From an uncultured Pelagibacteraceae bacterium (GTDB taxonomy: Bacteria > Pseudomonadota > Alphaproteobacteria > Pelagibacterales > Pelagibacteraceae): DNA of 64,000 nt. The DNA lies in assembly GCA_902570695.1 (NCBI GenBank), contig CACFZE010000002.1:62001-126000 (forward strand). The letters run 5' to 3'. Position numbers and translations under genes: made by a program. Shown one piece after another: positions 48,051 through 55,427 of this stretch (within the stretch, counting starts at the first letter, position 1; every line of letters begins with the position of its first letter). The notes below the pieces were generated by a model, which was not told where the DNA came from, did not search any database, and worked only from the letters and a program-made list of their open reading frames with translations.

Positions 48051-48114
48051 TAAGCGGATAATTAAATTTTAATTGAAAATAATTCGCATTAAGACTCATC
48101 AATTTAAGTAACAA

Positions 48115-48150
48115 ACTAGTCCCCAAACTAGAACATTTAAAGATAAAACA
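48115..48150 (+). repeat. Left 36-bp direct repeat flanking cassette
   Basis: This 36-bp sequence matches 51626-51661 at 34 of 36 positions. The first 24 bases are identical, beginning ACTAGTCCCCAAACTAGAAC; AA replaces GG at positions 25-26. An internal CTAGT/ACTAG inverted repeat is present in both copies. The right copy lies 14 bp upstream of the intact 75-aa gene; this left copy is next to no gene start. The pair brackets the minus-strand operon. Confidence 0.8.
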
Positions 48151-48156
48151 TAATGC

Positions 48157-48336
48157 TTAATGTAGAGTTGTGTCTTTTATCTTAAGCAATACAGATACAT
48201 TTTTTTTTAAATGAATGATTTTGACTATAACTTCAACTTCCTTATCTATACTTATTTTATCTAAAATATTTGTAATGTATTTATCAACTTCTTCAAATCG
48301 ATCTTTTTTTTTAAAAAATTTTTCAATACAAATCAC
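48157..48336 (-). CDS. Possible 59-aa small protein after GHKL ATPase
   Basis: This open frame starts with GTG at 48336, three bases after the stop of the ATPase gene and in the same frame, and encodes 59 Lys/Ile/Val-rich residues (including FKKKDRFEEVDKYITNILDK and EVEVIVKIIHLKKNVSVLL) to a TAA at 48157. The composition looks protein-like. No clear ribosome-binding site precedes it, so it would depend on coupling to the ATPase gene or on readthrough of its TAA. It ends seven bases before the left direct repeat. Confidence 0.4.
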   Translation of the reverse strand: MICIEKFFKKKDRFEEVDKYITNILDKISIDKEVEVIVKIIHLKKNVSVLLKIKDTTLH

Positions 48337-48339
48337 AGC

Positions 48340-50619
48340 TTAATTTTGACTCTTAATTTCATTTTCTAGGGGACCTATTAAAGGTAAAGCTGCAAACAAC
48401 GCCATATTTCTAAAATTATTATATCGACCCTTTACATCATCAGATAGTATTTCAATATCTCTCTGATCCTGCCAATTTTTATATAAATGAGGTTCTTTTC
48501 TAACTGACAATTGTAATTTTTTCCATGACATTACATCTGCAAGAATTTCAACAAGTAATATTTTAAATAATAAAGATTTTTGCCCAGGATAGTTTTGTTC
48601 CGGATCTCCTAAAATATCTTTAAGTTGCTTGTGCTTAGCGCTTATTTTTAATAGGTTTTTATTCTTTAAATCCCATATTGCTCTAAAGTTACCATATTCC
48701 TCATCTTTGATTTCAAATTTTAATCCCTCTGAATCATCTTTATCGACAACACTGACTTTACAATTTGCTGTCATACCAAATAATTCAACTGTAATATTTG
48801 AAGATGAATTAAGTCTTCTTCCTTCAATATTTATCTCTGCAGCAAAATAATTCGATTTAGGTATTTTTTTCATAATTTGTTTATTGTTACCAATTATTGC
48901 TATTGATGCATGGTCTGAATTTGCAAAAATAACTTCTGTTTCTTTATCAATAAAATCTGGTGCTTTTGCTAAAATTCTTATTTTTTTTCTTTTATTTAAT
49001 TTAACAGTGTAAGTTTTTCTCTCAAATTCTAATTCGTTTTCGAATTCTCTAGTTAAATCTTCTTTGATAGTAAAGTTAATTGATGTTTTTAAATTCTTAC
49101 CATTAAAAAACTGTAACTCTCCATTTTTAAATTCAGACAATGCTTTTATTTTAAATTTACAAAAATAAACATCTTCATCTTTTTCAGATTTTATTAATTT
49201 TAATTTACTTTCTTCTATCTCTAGAGCTTCTTTTCCTAGAGAAACCTTAGCTTCACAACTGTAATCACCTTTTGATATATTGCTTTCTTTAATATAGAAA
49301 CCGATTGTTTTTTCTTCATCTTTCATCATGGAAATAAAAGGTGGGACAACAATCACGCCTCTTTTATTAAATCTATCAACATCTCCTTTTTCAGTACTTT
49401 CGTCTAAATCTGCCTCGTCTTTAATAAAATCATCAAATGTCTTAGCTAATTTTTTTAATAATTTATCTGTTTCATTGTTTTCAATTTTATTTTGCTCTTT
49501 TCTTAGCTTTGCTTTTTCATCTAAAATAATTTGCTTAAATCTAGTGGTTGGTAATTTAAATAATTTCTTTGTGAATGGATGCATTTTATTAAGACCATTC
49601 ATTCGATTTTCATCAAGAATTAAAAAAGGATTTTTTGTATCTGGTTTTTTATTTTGCATCGCTCTTTCATCAAAATCCTCCATCAGGTTACTGATATAGT
49701 CTGTCTTCAAGTATCCAAAATAATTATAAATTAAAGGTTCTTCTCTTAATGACTCATCAAAAATTGTTCTTTCATAACTTCCTGTTCCTGTTTCTGACTG
49801 AATAATTATTCCATGTTTTGTAAATGGTTTCTCAGAGTGCTCAAATGGAGTTTTGGTTTTTTTAATTATTAGATGTGCTTTTGCATCTGGGTAACCTTCA
49901 ATTGAAATCTTTTCATCTAATACAATTTCACTTTCCCCTGGTTCTTTGTAAATTATTTGAAATTTTTCATCTTTATTTGAACTGTGAAATAAAACTTTTG
50001 CTCCTTCAGATTCTTCATGGATATATTTATTAATTCCAAAATGCCATGATAAACTTTTTTGAATACTTCCTACCTGGGGCAAGGATTCATCTTTATTAAT
50101 ATGAAGCGTAAATACACTTCCATTTTTTTTCAAACGGGTTTTTTTTCTTAATTGTGAGCTTGCAGATTTGGTTTTATCAAGCGTGTACTTAAGATTTTGA
50201 TCGACATATATTCGATTATATTTGTTATCCTTTATCGATTCTATTTCAATAGCTCCAAGACTAGTACAATCTTTAGCACCTTTACCCATAAAGCTTCTGT
50301 CACCCTTTTGACTAAGTCTTTTTCTGTAGTTTCCATAATTTCTTTCTAATGAAGCACCATCTTGGCCCTCAGCATTATCAGTTATCCTTAAATAAGGTTT
50401 ATTTTCGCTTCTATGAAACTCTATTAGAATTCTTCCATATGGATCAGTTCCAGACTTGTTATTTCTCCAAATTCTAAAATACGAGTCTCCAGAGTTTGTT
50501 AAAATTTCAACTATTGCATCAAATATATTTTTCACACCTTCTCTTCTTGATGTTTTGATATATCTGTCCGAATCTGCCTTTACTTTACCTGTCTTTATTG
50601 ATTTTATTTCAGAACTCAT
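48340..50619 (-). CDS. GHKL (Hsp90/MutL/MORC-like) ATPase
   Basis: This 759-residue protein has an N-terminal Bergerat-fold ATPase. The N box carries Glu38 and Asn42 in AIVEILTNSGDSY. The G1 box is Asp81 to Gly85 in RITDNAEGQD. The G2 glycine loop is around 107-121 (DRSFMGKGAKDCTSLG). Residues about 150-350 fit the second domain of such ATPases, followed by a charged helical segment (about 370-430), a beta-rich region resembling Ig-like modules, and a helical C-terminus. Related folds drive dimer-clamp closing on DNA or clients. It overlaps the 220-aa gene by four bases. I do not recognise the exact family. Confidence 0.75.
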   Translation of the reverse strand: MSSEIKSIKTGKVKADSDRYIKTSRREGVKNIFDAIVEILTNSGDSYFRIWRNNKSGTDPYGRILIEFHRSENKPYLRITDNAEGQDGASLERNYGNYRKRLSQKGDRSFMGKGAKDCTSLGAIEIESIKDNKYNRIYVDQNLKYTLDKTKSASSQLRKKTRLKKNGSVFTLHINKDESLPQVGSIQKSLSWHFGINKYIHEESEGAKVLFHSSNKDEKFQIIYKEPGESEIVLDEKISIEGYPDAKAHLIIKKTKTPFEHSEKPFTKHGIIIQSETGTGSYERTIFDESLREEPLIYNYFGYLKTDYISNLMEDFDERAMQNKKPDTKNPFLILDENRMNGLNKMHPFTKKLFKLPTTRFKQIILDEKAKLRKEQNKIENNETDKLLKKLAKTFDDFIKDEADLDESTEKGDVDRFNKRGVIVVPPFISMMKDEEKTIGFYIKESNISKGDYSCEAKVSLGKEALEIEESKLKLIKSEKDEDVYFCKFKIKALSEFKNGELQFFNGKNLKTSINFTIKEDLTREFENELEFERKTYTVKLNKRKKIRILAKAPDFIDKETEVIFANSDHASIAIIGNNKQIMKKIPKSNYFAAEINIEGRRLNSSSNITVELFGMTANCKVSVVDKDDSEGLKFEIKDEEYGNFRAIWDLKNKNLLKISAKHKQLKDILGDPEQNYPGQKSLLFKILLVEILADVMSWKKLQLSVRKEPHLYKNWQDQRDIEILSDDVKGRYNNFRNMALFAALPLIGPLENEIKSQN

Positions 50620-51278
50620 ACTTTTGATTTTTCCTTAACTTTTTGATCTTGAATAAACTGCTTTTCATCTAATATGTCTTTAAATTCATCTTTTAACTTT
50701 TTAAAAAACAAATCAATATTTTTGTCCTCTATAAATTCTATATCCGTATACAGATCATAAAAATTTCTTCTCAAGCTGTAAATATTATCAGGTGTGCTGT
50801 CTAAAAATTCTGCCAATTGATAACTATTTATATCTATCTCAGGATTTTTATTAAAATCTTTAAATAACTTTTTTTGTTTTATTCTTTTTTTAAGAAGACT
50901 AGTTTCTTTTTTACTTAGTTTAGAGGAATGTGGCCTTGTATCTATTAAGTGTGACAGAGACTCATATAGCTTTAATCCTTTTCTGGTGAGTTTCCATCCA
51001 TCCTTAAGTAAATCACGAGCATATGCTCCACTAATGAAACCATATTTATCTCTAGCATTTAATAATGGCCTCCTTGCAGCTTCTTTATCTGGATATTTTT
51101 TATATTTTGAAATACTCCAACTAAATTCTAAGGGGTTCCATTCAAATGCTTTAACAGTAATTTCCTCAGTATAAATTTTTTTCTTTAACCCACCTAGATA
51201 ACCAACTGCAAGTGTTAAAAGAACATCTTTGCTTAAATCGGTCAAATTATTAGCTTTACTTATATCTATATCACTCAT
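50616..51278 (-). CDS. Putative winged-helix protein of cassette (220 aa)
   Basis: This is a 220-residue soluble protein. An N-terminal region (about 10-110) looks like a winged helix: helix LSKDVLLTLAVGYLGG, the TEEITVKAFEWNP strand-helix, ARRPLLNARDKYGFISG, then GWKLTRKGLKLYESLSH. The C-terminal half is helical and highly charged (KKRIKQKKLFKDF ... KKLKDEFKDILDE). I do not recognise a named family. It overlaps both neighbours by four bases (ATGA type), so the three proteins are probably made in fixed proportion. DNA binding or an adaptor role for the ATPase is inference. Confidence 0.6.
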   Translation of the reverse strand: MSDIDISKANNLTDLSKDVLLTLAVGYLGGLKKKIYTEEITVKAFEWNPLEFSWSISKYKKYPDKEAARRPLLNARDKYGFISGAYARDLLKDGWKLTRKGLKLYESLSHLIDTRPHSSKLSKKETSLLKKRIKQKKLFKDFNKNPEIDINSYQLAEFLDSTPDNIYSLRRNFYDLYTDIEFIEDKNIDLFFKKLKDEFKDILDEKQFIQDQKVKEKSKV

Positions 51279-51496
51279 TCAAAATCAAAAGCATCCCTTC
51301 TTCTACCATTTGAAGAATTTTTAAATTTTTGCTTTGTAGTCTTAAGTTCTTTTTCTAATGCGTTAATTATTTGGTCAGCCTCATCTTCTGTATAATTATA
51401 ATGACTTCTATTCGCTAAGTTTCCAATTAACTGTATAGATTTAATTGCTTTATTAACTCTTGATTTTGCTAGTTCTCTAAATTTTTTATCTTTCAT
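51275..51496 (-). CDS. Small helical protein of cassette (73 aa)
   Basis: This 73-residue charged, all-helical protein is first in the cassette operon. The core RVNKAIKSIQLIGNLANRSH followed by YTEDEADQIINALEKELK is reminiscent of a widespread short unannotated protein family, a recollection I cannot verify here. There is no membrane segment. A near-consensus promoter ends only six bases from its ATG, predicting a leaderless mRNA. It overlaps the next gene by four bases. Confidence 0.6.
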   Translation of the reverse strand: MKDKKFRELAKSRVNKAIKSIQLIGNLANRSHYNYTEDEADQIINALEKELKTTKQKFKNSSNGRRRDAFDFE

Positions 51497-51502
51497 AATT
51501 AT

Positions 51503-51531
51503 AATATATTGTGCCGTGTGGCATAAGTCAA
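51503..51531 (-). promoter_or_regulatory. Predicted cassette promoter with dyad in spacer
   Basis: On the minus strand a TTGACT -35 (51531-51526) and TATATT -10 (51508-51503) are separated by exactly 17 bases. The spacer contains TGCC-ACAC-GGCA, a four-base-pair dyad that could be an operator. The start codon at 51496 falls about seven bases after the -10, so transcription would start at or next to the ATG. No ribosome-binding site precedes it. Confidence 0.6.
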
Positions 51532-51625
51532 GTTATAATAATGTTTTGATAATATATTGTATAATATTTCTAATAATAGTTGTGTTCATTATTTATACGT
51601 TTAATTTTCCAGGATAATGTGGGAT

Positions 51626-51661
51626 ACTAGTCCCCAAACTAGAACATTTGGAGATAAAACA
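51626..51661 (+). repeat. Right 36-bp direct repeat flanking cassette
   Basis: Copy of the repeat at 48115-48150 with two adjacent differences (GG for AA at positions 25-26). It ends 14 bp before the ATG of the intact 75-aa gene and so forms part of that gene's leader. That makes this the probable ancestral location and the left copy the duplicate. The CTAGT/ACTAG dyad inside could pair as a short hairpin in the leader RNA. Confidence 0.8.
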
Positions 51662-51675
51662 AGAATTTAGGTTGT

Positions 51676-51903
51676 ATGAACAAAGAAAACGCAAGTAAAC
51701 TCTGGAAAATTATTCAGGAAGCTGGCGATTATTTGGATGGTCAACTTCCTGATCATCCAAATCATCCAAAAGGAAGAAATCCATATGCTCATGTAGCAAT
51801 ATGTGTAAAAAACAAATTTAATTCTACTTATAAAGATATTCCTGATGACAAATTTGATGAAGTAATCAACTATATTAAATTTTTAAAAGAAAATCCTAGT
51901 TAA
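51676..51903 (+). CDS. Conserved-looking 75-aa protein of unknown function
   Basis: This is a 75-residue soluble protein with a well-structured sequence: an N-terminal helix (ENASKLWKIIQEAGDYLDG), a loop rich in His and Pro (LPDHPNHPKGRNPYAHVA), then a helical end (DDKFDEVINYIKFLKENPS). I do not recognise a named family. The His/Asp-rich loop could bind metal. It exists in two copies here, this intact one and a 22-codon remnant at 47938. Its stop overlaps the stop of the convergent threonine aldolase gene by four bases. Confidence 0.75.
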   Translation: MNKENASKLWKIIQEAGDYLDGQLPDHPNHPKGRNPYAHVAICVKNKFNSTYKDIPDDKFDEVINYIKFLKENPS

Positions 51904-52949
51904 TTAGATATAGTTTTTAAAAACTCGTCTACTTCACTACTTTTAGTATTCCAAGCTGTAACAAGTCTAACTGTCTTGCCGCCTAATTCCTCATTGCTCA
52001 TCATATATTCCTCAGTATTTAAATGCTCAACCATTTTTTTTGGGAGTTTAACAAAAACTTCATTTGCCTCAGTTGGATATTCAAGTTTAACTTGATTACT
52101 AGAAACTAAACCATCGCTTAATTTTTTTGCCATTAGATTTGCGTGTCTTGCGTTTTTTAACCAAACATCATTTGAGATATATCCATCTAATTGTGCAGAA
52201 ACAAAACGCATTTTAGACAATAGATGACCGGATCTTTTTAACAAAAAAGGTAAATTGCCAACTAATTCCTTATTAAATATAATAATTGCTTCAGCTGCTA
52301 TACATCCGTTCTTTGTTGCTCCAAAAGATAATATGTCAATTCCTGATTTCCATGTCATTTCTGCTGGAGTAACATCGAGTGAAACAAGTGCATTAGCGAA
52401 CCTAGCACCATCCATATGTACTTTTAATTTTTTTTTATGTGCAATTTCAGAGATATTTCTAATTTGATCTAAAGTATAAACTTCACCAGTTTCTGTTGCT
52501 TGAGTTATGCTAACAATAGATGGTTGAGTGTGATGCACAATTCCAAACCCTCCAATATTATCATTTAGCTCATCAACTGTTATTTTGCCGTCTTTACCGT
52601 TTAATGGAACAAGTTTTGCTCCACCTGTATAAAATTCAGGAGCTCCACACTCATCAACATTGATATGAGAAAATTTGTGGCAATAAATATTTCCAAATGA
52701 TGGAGATAGAGCAGAAAGTGCTAAAGCATTTGATGCAGTTCCTGATGCTGTGGGGTAAACAATTACATCCTTTTCGAAAATTTTAGAAAATTTTTCTTGT
52801 AACACACCTGAAATTTCATCGTTACCATACGGAGGAGCAATACCATCATTTGCTTTGATAATTGCATCCAAAACTTCTGGACAAGCTCCTGTCACATTGT
52901 CTGAAGCAAATTTTACTCTTTTGCGTTTTGTATTAATTTTTGCGTTCAT
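51900..52949 (-). CDS. ltaE: Low-specificity threonine aldolase
   Basis: This is a 349-residue PLP-dependent fold-type I enzyme of the beta-eliminating lyase family that cleaves threonine or allo-threonine to glycine and acetaldehyde. Recognisable are FASDNVTGACPEVLDAI, YPTASGTASNALALSAL, HMDGARFANAL, and the Schiff-base lysine in LSFGATKNGCIAAEA. It could supply glycine, for which cultured SAR11 shows a requirement. It is the last gene of a three-gene minus-strand operon, starting one base after the amidinotransferase stop. Confidence 0.9.
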   Translation of the reverse strand: MNAKINTKRKRVKFASDNVTGACPEVLDAIIKANDGIAPPYGNDEISGVLQEKFSKIFEKDVIVYPTASGTASNALALSALSPSFGNIYCHKFSHINVDECGAPEFYTGGAKLVPLNGKDGKITVDELNDNIGGFGIVHHTQPSIVSITQATETGEVYTLDQIRNISEIAHKKKLKVHMDGARFANALVSLDVTPAEMTWKSGIDILSFGATKNGCIAAEAIIIFNKELVGNLPFLLKRSGHLLSKMRFVSAQLDGYISNDVWLKNARHANLMAKKLSDGLVSSNQVKLEYPTEANEVFVKLPKKMVEHLNTEEYMMSNEELGGKTVRLVTAWNTKSSEVDEFLKTISN

Positions 52950-52950
52950 T

Positions 52951-54066
52951 TTATTGTTTTGGAAAATAATCTTTTAAAGTACCTTCTCTATAAACATCGG
53001 CTGTACAACAATGAAGGCCTCCACCAAAAGCATATGCATCTCTCAACTCTACAGGAATAACTTCCATACCTAATTTATCTAATTGTTCAGCTTGATATTT
53101 TTCACTTTTTTCAACGCATACAGTTTTAGGGTCAAGAACTAAAACATTCATTGATAGCCATACTGAAGAGTAACAAAGTGGTGGTGGGGTATTATGAGCA
53201 GGTTGTGCAGCATCAATAATTTCCCATCCATTATCTTCAAATAATTTTCTTTGTTCTTTTGGAAGTCTTCGTTGTGGATTATTAATAATTAACCCTTCTT
53301 TAATTGGGGTAAAGGTTGCATCAATATGAATTGGATAAGGATCGCCTGGGAAATTTACAGCATGAACTCTATGATCCTTAAAATGTCTTTTTATCCAATC
53401 AATTCCTTTTAAGTTAGTTGTAAATCCATGTTGTACAACTAAATCCTTTCCAAATCTTAGAATATCTGCGGCATCAAATAATGGCTCTTCCTCAGTTGTG
53501 ACAAAGTATTTATTTTCTGTCCATTCAAGTCTTTTTGTTACACCAATTTTATCTGATAAATAGTCTTTTCTATAGTCTGCATCTGTTAATCTAGGCTTTG
53601 GAGCTGACTCATGTCTCATATTTGGATCTTTATTATAATAGTCTTTTAATAATGGTCTGTAACATAGGTACTCAAACCATCTGCACCTGTAGCTCATTGT
53701 AGCTTCTAATATTTCATTTCCCACAGTTAACAAAACATCTCGAGGTGGCATACATCCAAACATAGTTTCGGCTTTCCAGTCAGGAGTTGATGTTGGTTGA
53801 TTAAAATCTAAAGGTGTTGGTCTATCAACTTTTATTCCCCTTTTTTCAAGCAAATTTGAAAAGTTATCTAATAGTTCATTAGCTTTATCGACAGTGTCCT
53901 TAGTTCTTGGACCATAAGTTCCTCGCATATCAGAGTCTTCTGGAACTTTAGCATCTAAAGCAGGTTCAGGTGCTGGAATACAAGTACCATCTGCTCTTCC
54001 AACAATTACATGTTTTAATGGATCCCATTCATTCCAACTATTAACAATCTTATTATTTTGAACCAT
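52951..54066 (-). CDS. Arginine:glycine amidinotransferase-like enzyme
   Basis: This is a 371-residue pentein-fold amidinotransferase closely resembling GATM. It shows WNEWDPLKHVIVGRADG at the N-terminus, catalytic Asp in FDAADILRFGKD, catalytic His in YPIHIDATF and the nucleophilic Cys353 in GGGLHCCTADV. AGAT moves the amidino group of arginine to glycine, giving guanidinoacetate and ornithine; bacterial relatives use other acceptors. No guanidinoacetate methyltransferase is nearby, so creatine synthesis is not supported. Neighbours are a DMT transporter six bases upstream and threonine aldolase downstream. Confidence 0.85.
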   Translation of the reverse strand: MVQNNKIVNSWNEWDPLKHVIVGRADGTCIPAPEPALDAKVPEDSDMRGTYGPRTKDTVDKANELLDNFSNLLEKRGIKVDRPTPLDFNQPTSTPDWKAETMFGCMPPRDVLLTVGNEILEATMSYRCRWFEYLCYRPLLKDYYNKDPNMRHESAPKPRLTDADYRKDYLSDKIGVTKRLEWTENKYFVTTEEEPLFDAADILRFGKDLVVQHGFTTNLKGIDWIKRHFKDHRVHAVNFPGDPYPIHIDATFTPIKEGLIINNPQRRLPKEQRKLFEDNGWEIIDAAQPAHNTPPPLCYSSVWLSMNVLVLDPKTVCVEKSEKYQAEQLDKLGMEVIPVELRDAYAFGGGLHCCTADVYREGTLKDYFPKQ

Positions 54067-54072
54067 GCAAAA

Positions 54073-54978
54073 TTAATTTAATCCAATAAATCTTCTATTA
54101 GATTGCATTATCATACTATAATAAAAAATAGCTAAAAAAATAAAGAAGCCACCAATAATTGTATTAGTTGAAGGAATTTCATTTATTCCAAGCCATGGCA
54201 GCCAAACCCAAAATATTCCTCCTATTACTTCAGTCAAAGACAATAGCGTTAAATCAGCTGCAGGAATATGTTTAGACCCAATTGAATAAAGAATTAAGCC
54301 CATGCACACAAGTGTTCCATGAGTGGCAAATAATGCTTCATTTTTGTTTGAAGATAAGAAATTTGCATCATTATTTAAAAGCATAACTGTTGAAAATAAA
54401 AAACAAAATAATCCAGCTAAAGCAACAGTTGTAAACTTGGGGGTTTGTTTTCTCCATCTCAGACTTACTGAAAAAATTGAAAAACCTAGAGCTGATACTA
54501 ATCCAAATATTAGACCCATTAAAGAATTTTCTCCAGTATTACCGTAGGCCATTACAATTATACCAAATGCTGCAACTAAAATTGATATCCAAACTGTGAT
54601 TGATATTTTTTCTTTCAAAAAAAGAAAACCAAGTAGTGCGGTTATAAAAGGCATTGCAGCTAAACATAATAAAGTTACTGCTGCTGTCGTGTTAGTAATT
54701 GACCAAATAAAAGTTATCATTGCTGTTCCTAAACCAACACCACCTATAATTCCAGATATCCCAATTTTTAAATAATTTTTATAAAATGAAATTCCTTCTT
54801 CCAAGAATAAGTAAACATTGAGCAATAAAAAAATAACAATGCCTCTTGCAAACAAGTATTGCCAAGGGACAGTTTCGGGTTGATCTATATGTCTTACAAC
54901 ATATGGTCCAAAAGACCAAAGTATGCCTGCAAATAAAACAATTGGAATAGCTACTTTAGGATTTTTTAAATCAGGCAT
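54073..54978 (-). CDS. DMT-superfamily (EamA) transporter
   Basis: This is a 301-residue membrane protein with about ten helices in two EamA repeats. The first contains GGVGLGTAMITFIWSITNTTAAVTLLCLAAMPFITALLGFLFLKEKI in register; the second ends with ADLTLLSLTEVIGGIFWVWL. It is first in the operon with the amidinotransferase and threonine aldolase. By context it may export or import a guanidino compound or amino acid; sequence alone does not give the substrate. It is divergent from the IscU-like gene by 47 bp. Confidence 0.85.
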   Translation of the reverse strand: MPDLKNPKVAIPIVLFAGILWSFGPYVVRHIDQPETVPWQYLFARGIVIFLLLNVYLFLEEGISFYKNYLKIGISGIIGGVGLGTAMITFIWSITNTTAAVTLLCLAAMPFITALLGFLFLKEKISITVWISILVAAFGIIVMAYGNTGENSLMGLIFGLVSALGFSIFSVSLRWRKQTPKFTTVALAGLFCFLFSTVMLLNNDANFLSSNKNEALFATHGTLVCMGLILYSIGSKHIPAADLTLLSLTEVIGGIFWVWLPWLGINEIPSTNTIIGGFFIFLAIFYYSMIMQSNRRFIGLN

Positions 54979-55025
54979 AAATTAATTTATTTTTTATAAA
55001 TTTTTAGTGATATTATTAAATAAAT

Positions 55026-55427
55026 ATGGATTTAGATATAATAAAAATTGCATCCGACACGACTAATAATAAAATATTGAAAGATTACACTCATAGATCG
55101 AAATATAAAAATAAAACTTGTGGCGATATAATTGAAATGAGAGTTAATATTAAGAAAAATATAATACAAGATATTGGGTATCAGACAAAATCCTGTGTTT
55201 ACTGTCAAGCTTCTGCAAGCTTAATATCTCATAAACTTATCAAAAAAAGTAAAAATAAAATTAATTATTTATTAAAAAATCTTATCGATTATTTTGAAAA
55301 TGAAATTAAACCTTTGCCAAAAAATCTAAATAAATTTAATAAATTGTTTAATAAAAAAAATATATCTAGAAAAAACTGTGTATTAATGCCATTAATTGCA
55401 CTTAAGAAACTCAGCATTGATGAATAA
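55026..55427 (+). CDS. IscU/NifU-like iron-sulfur scaffold protein
   Basis: This is a 133-residue protein with the three-cysteine pattern of IscU/SufU scaffolds: Cys in TCGDIIEMRV, a second in SCVYCQASASLIS (two cysteines), and the last in RKNCVLMPLIALKKL. Scaffolds assemble Fe-S clusters for delivery to apoproteins. The sequence is diverged from IscU and lacks the LPPVK chaperone motif, matching the separate alphaproteobacterial scaffold-like family. The precise client is unknown. It overlaps the HPP-family gene by eight bases. Confidence 0.78.
   Translation: MDLDIIKIASDTTNNKILKDYTHRSKYKNKTCGDIIEMRVNIKKNIIQDIGYQTKSCVYCQASASLISHKLIKKSKNKINYLLKNLIDYFENEIKPLPKNLNKFNKLFNKKNISRKNCVLMPLIALKKLSIDE

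Larger units (their letters stand above)
48115..51661. mobile_element. Putative exchangeable cassette bounded by direct repeats
   Basis: About 3.5 kb between two 36-bp direct repeats hold only the minus-strand operon of the 73-aa, 220-aa, GHKL ATPase and possible 59-aa genes. Adjacent to the left repeat is a truncated copy of the gene that is intact beside the right repeat. No integrase, transposase or terminal inverted repeats are visible, so entry or loss by recombination between the repeats is more likely than transposition. Base composition does not differ obviously from the surroundings. The mobile interpretation is inference. Confidence 0.5.

Noticed and set aside
48115..51661. A classical transposon or insertion sequence
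   Set aside because: No transposase or integrase, no terminal inverted repeats and no short target-site duplication were seen; the bracketing sequences are 36-bp direct repeats.
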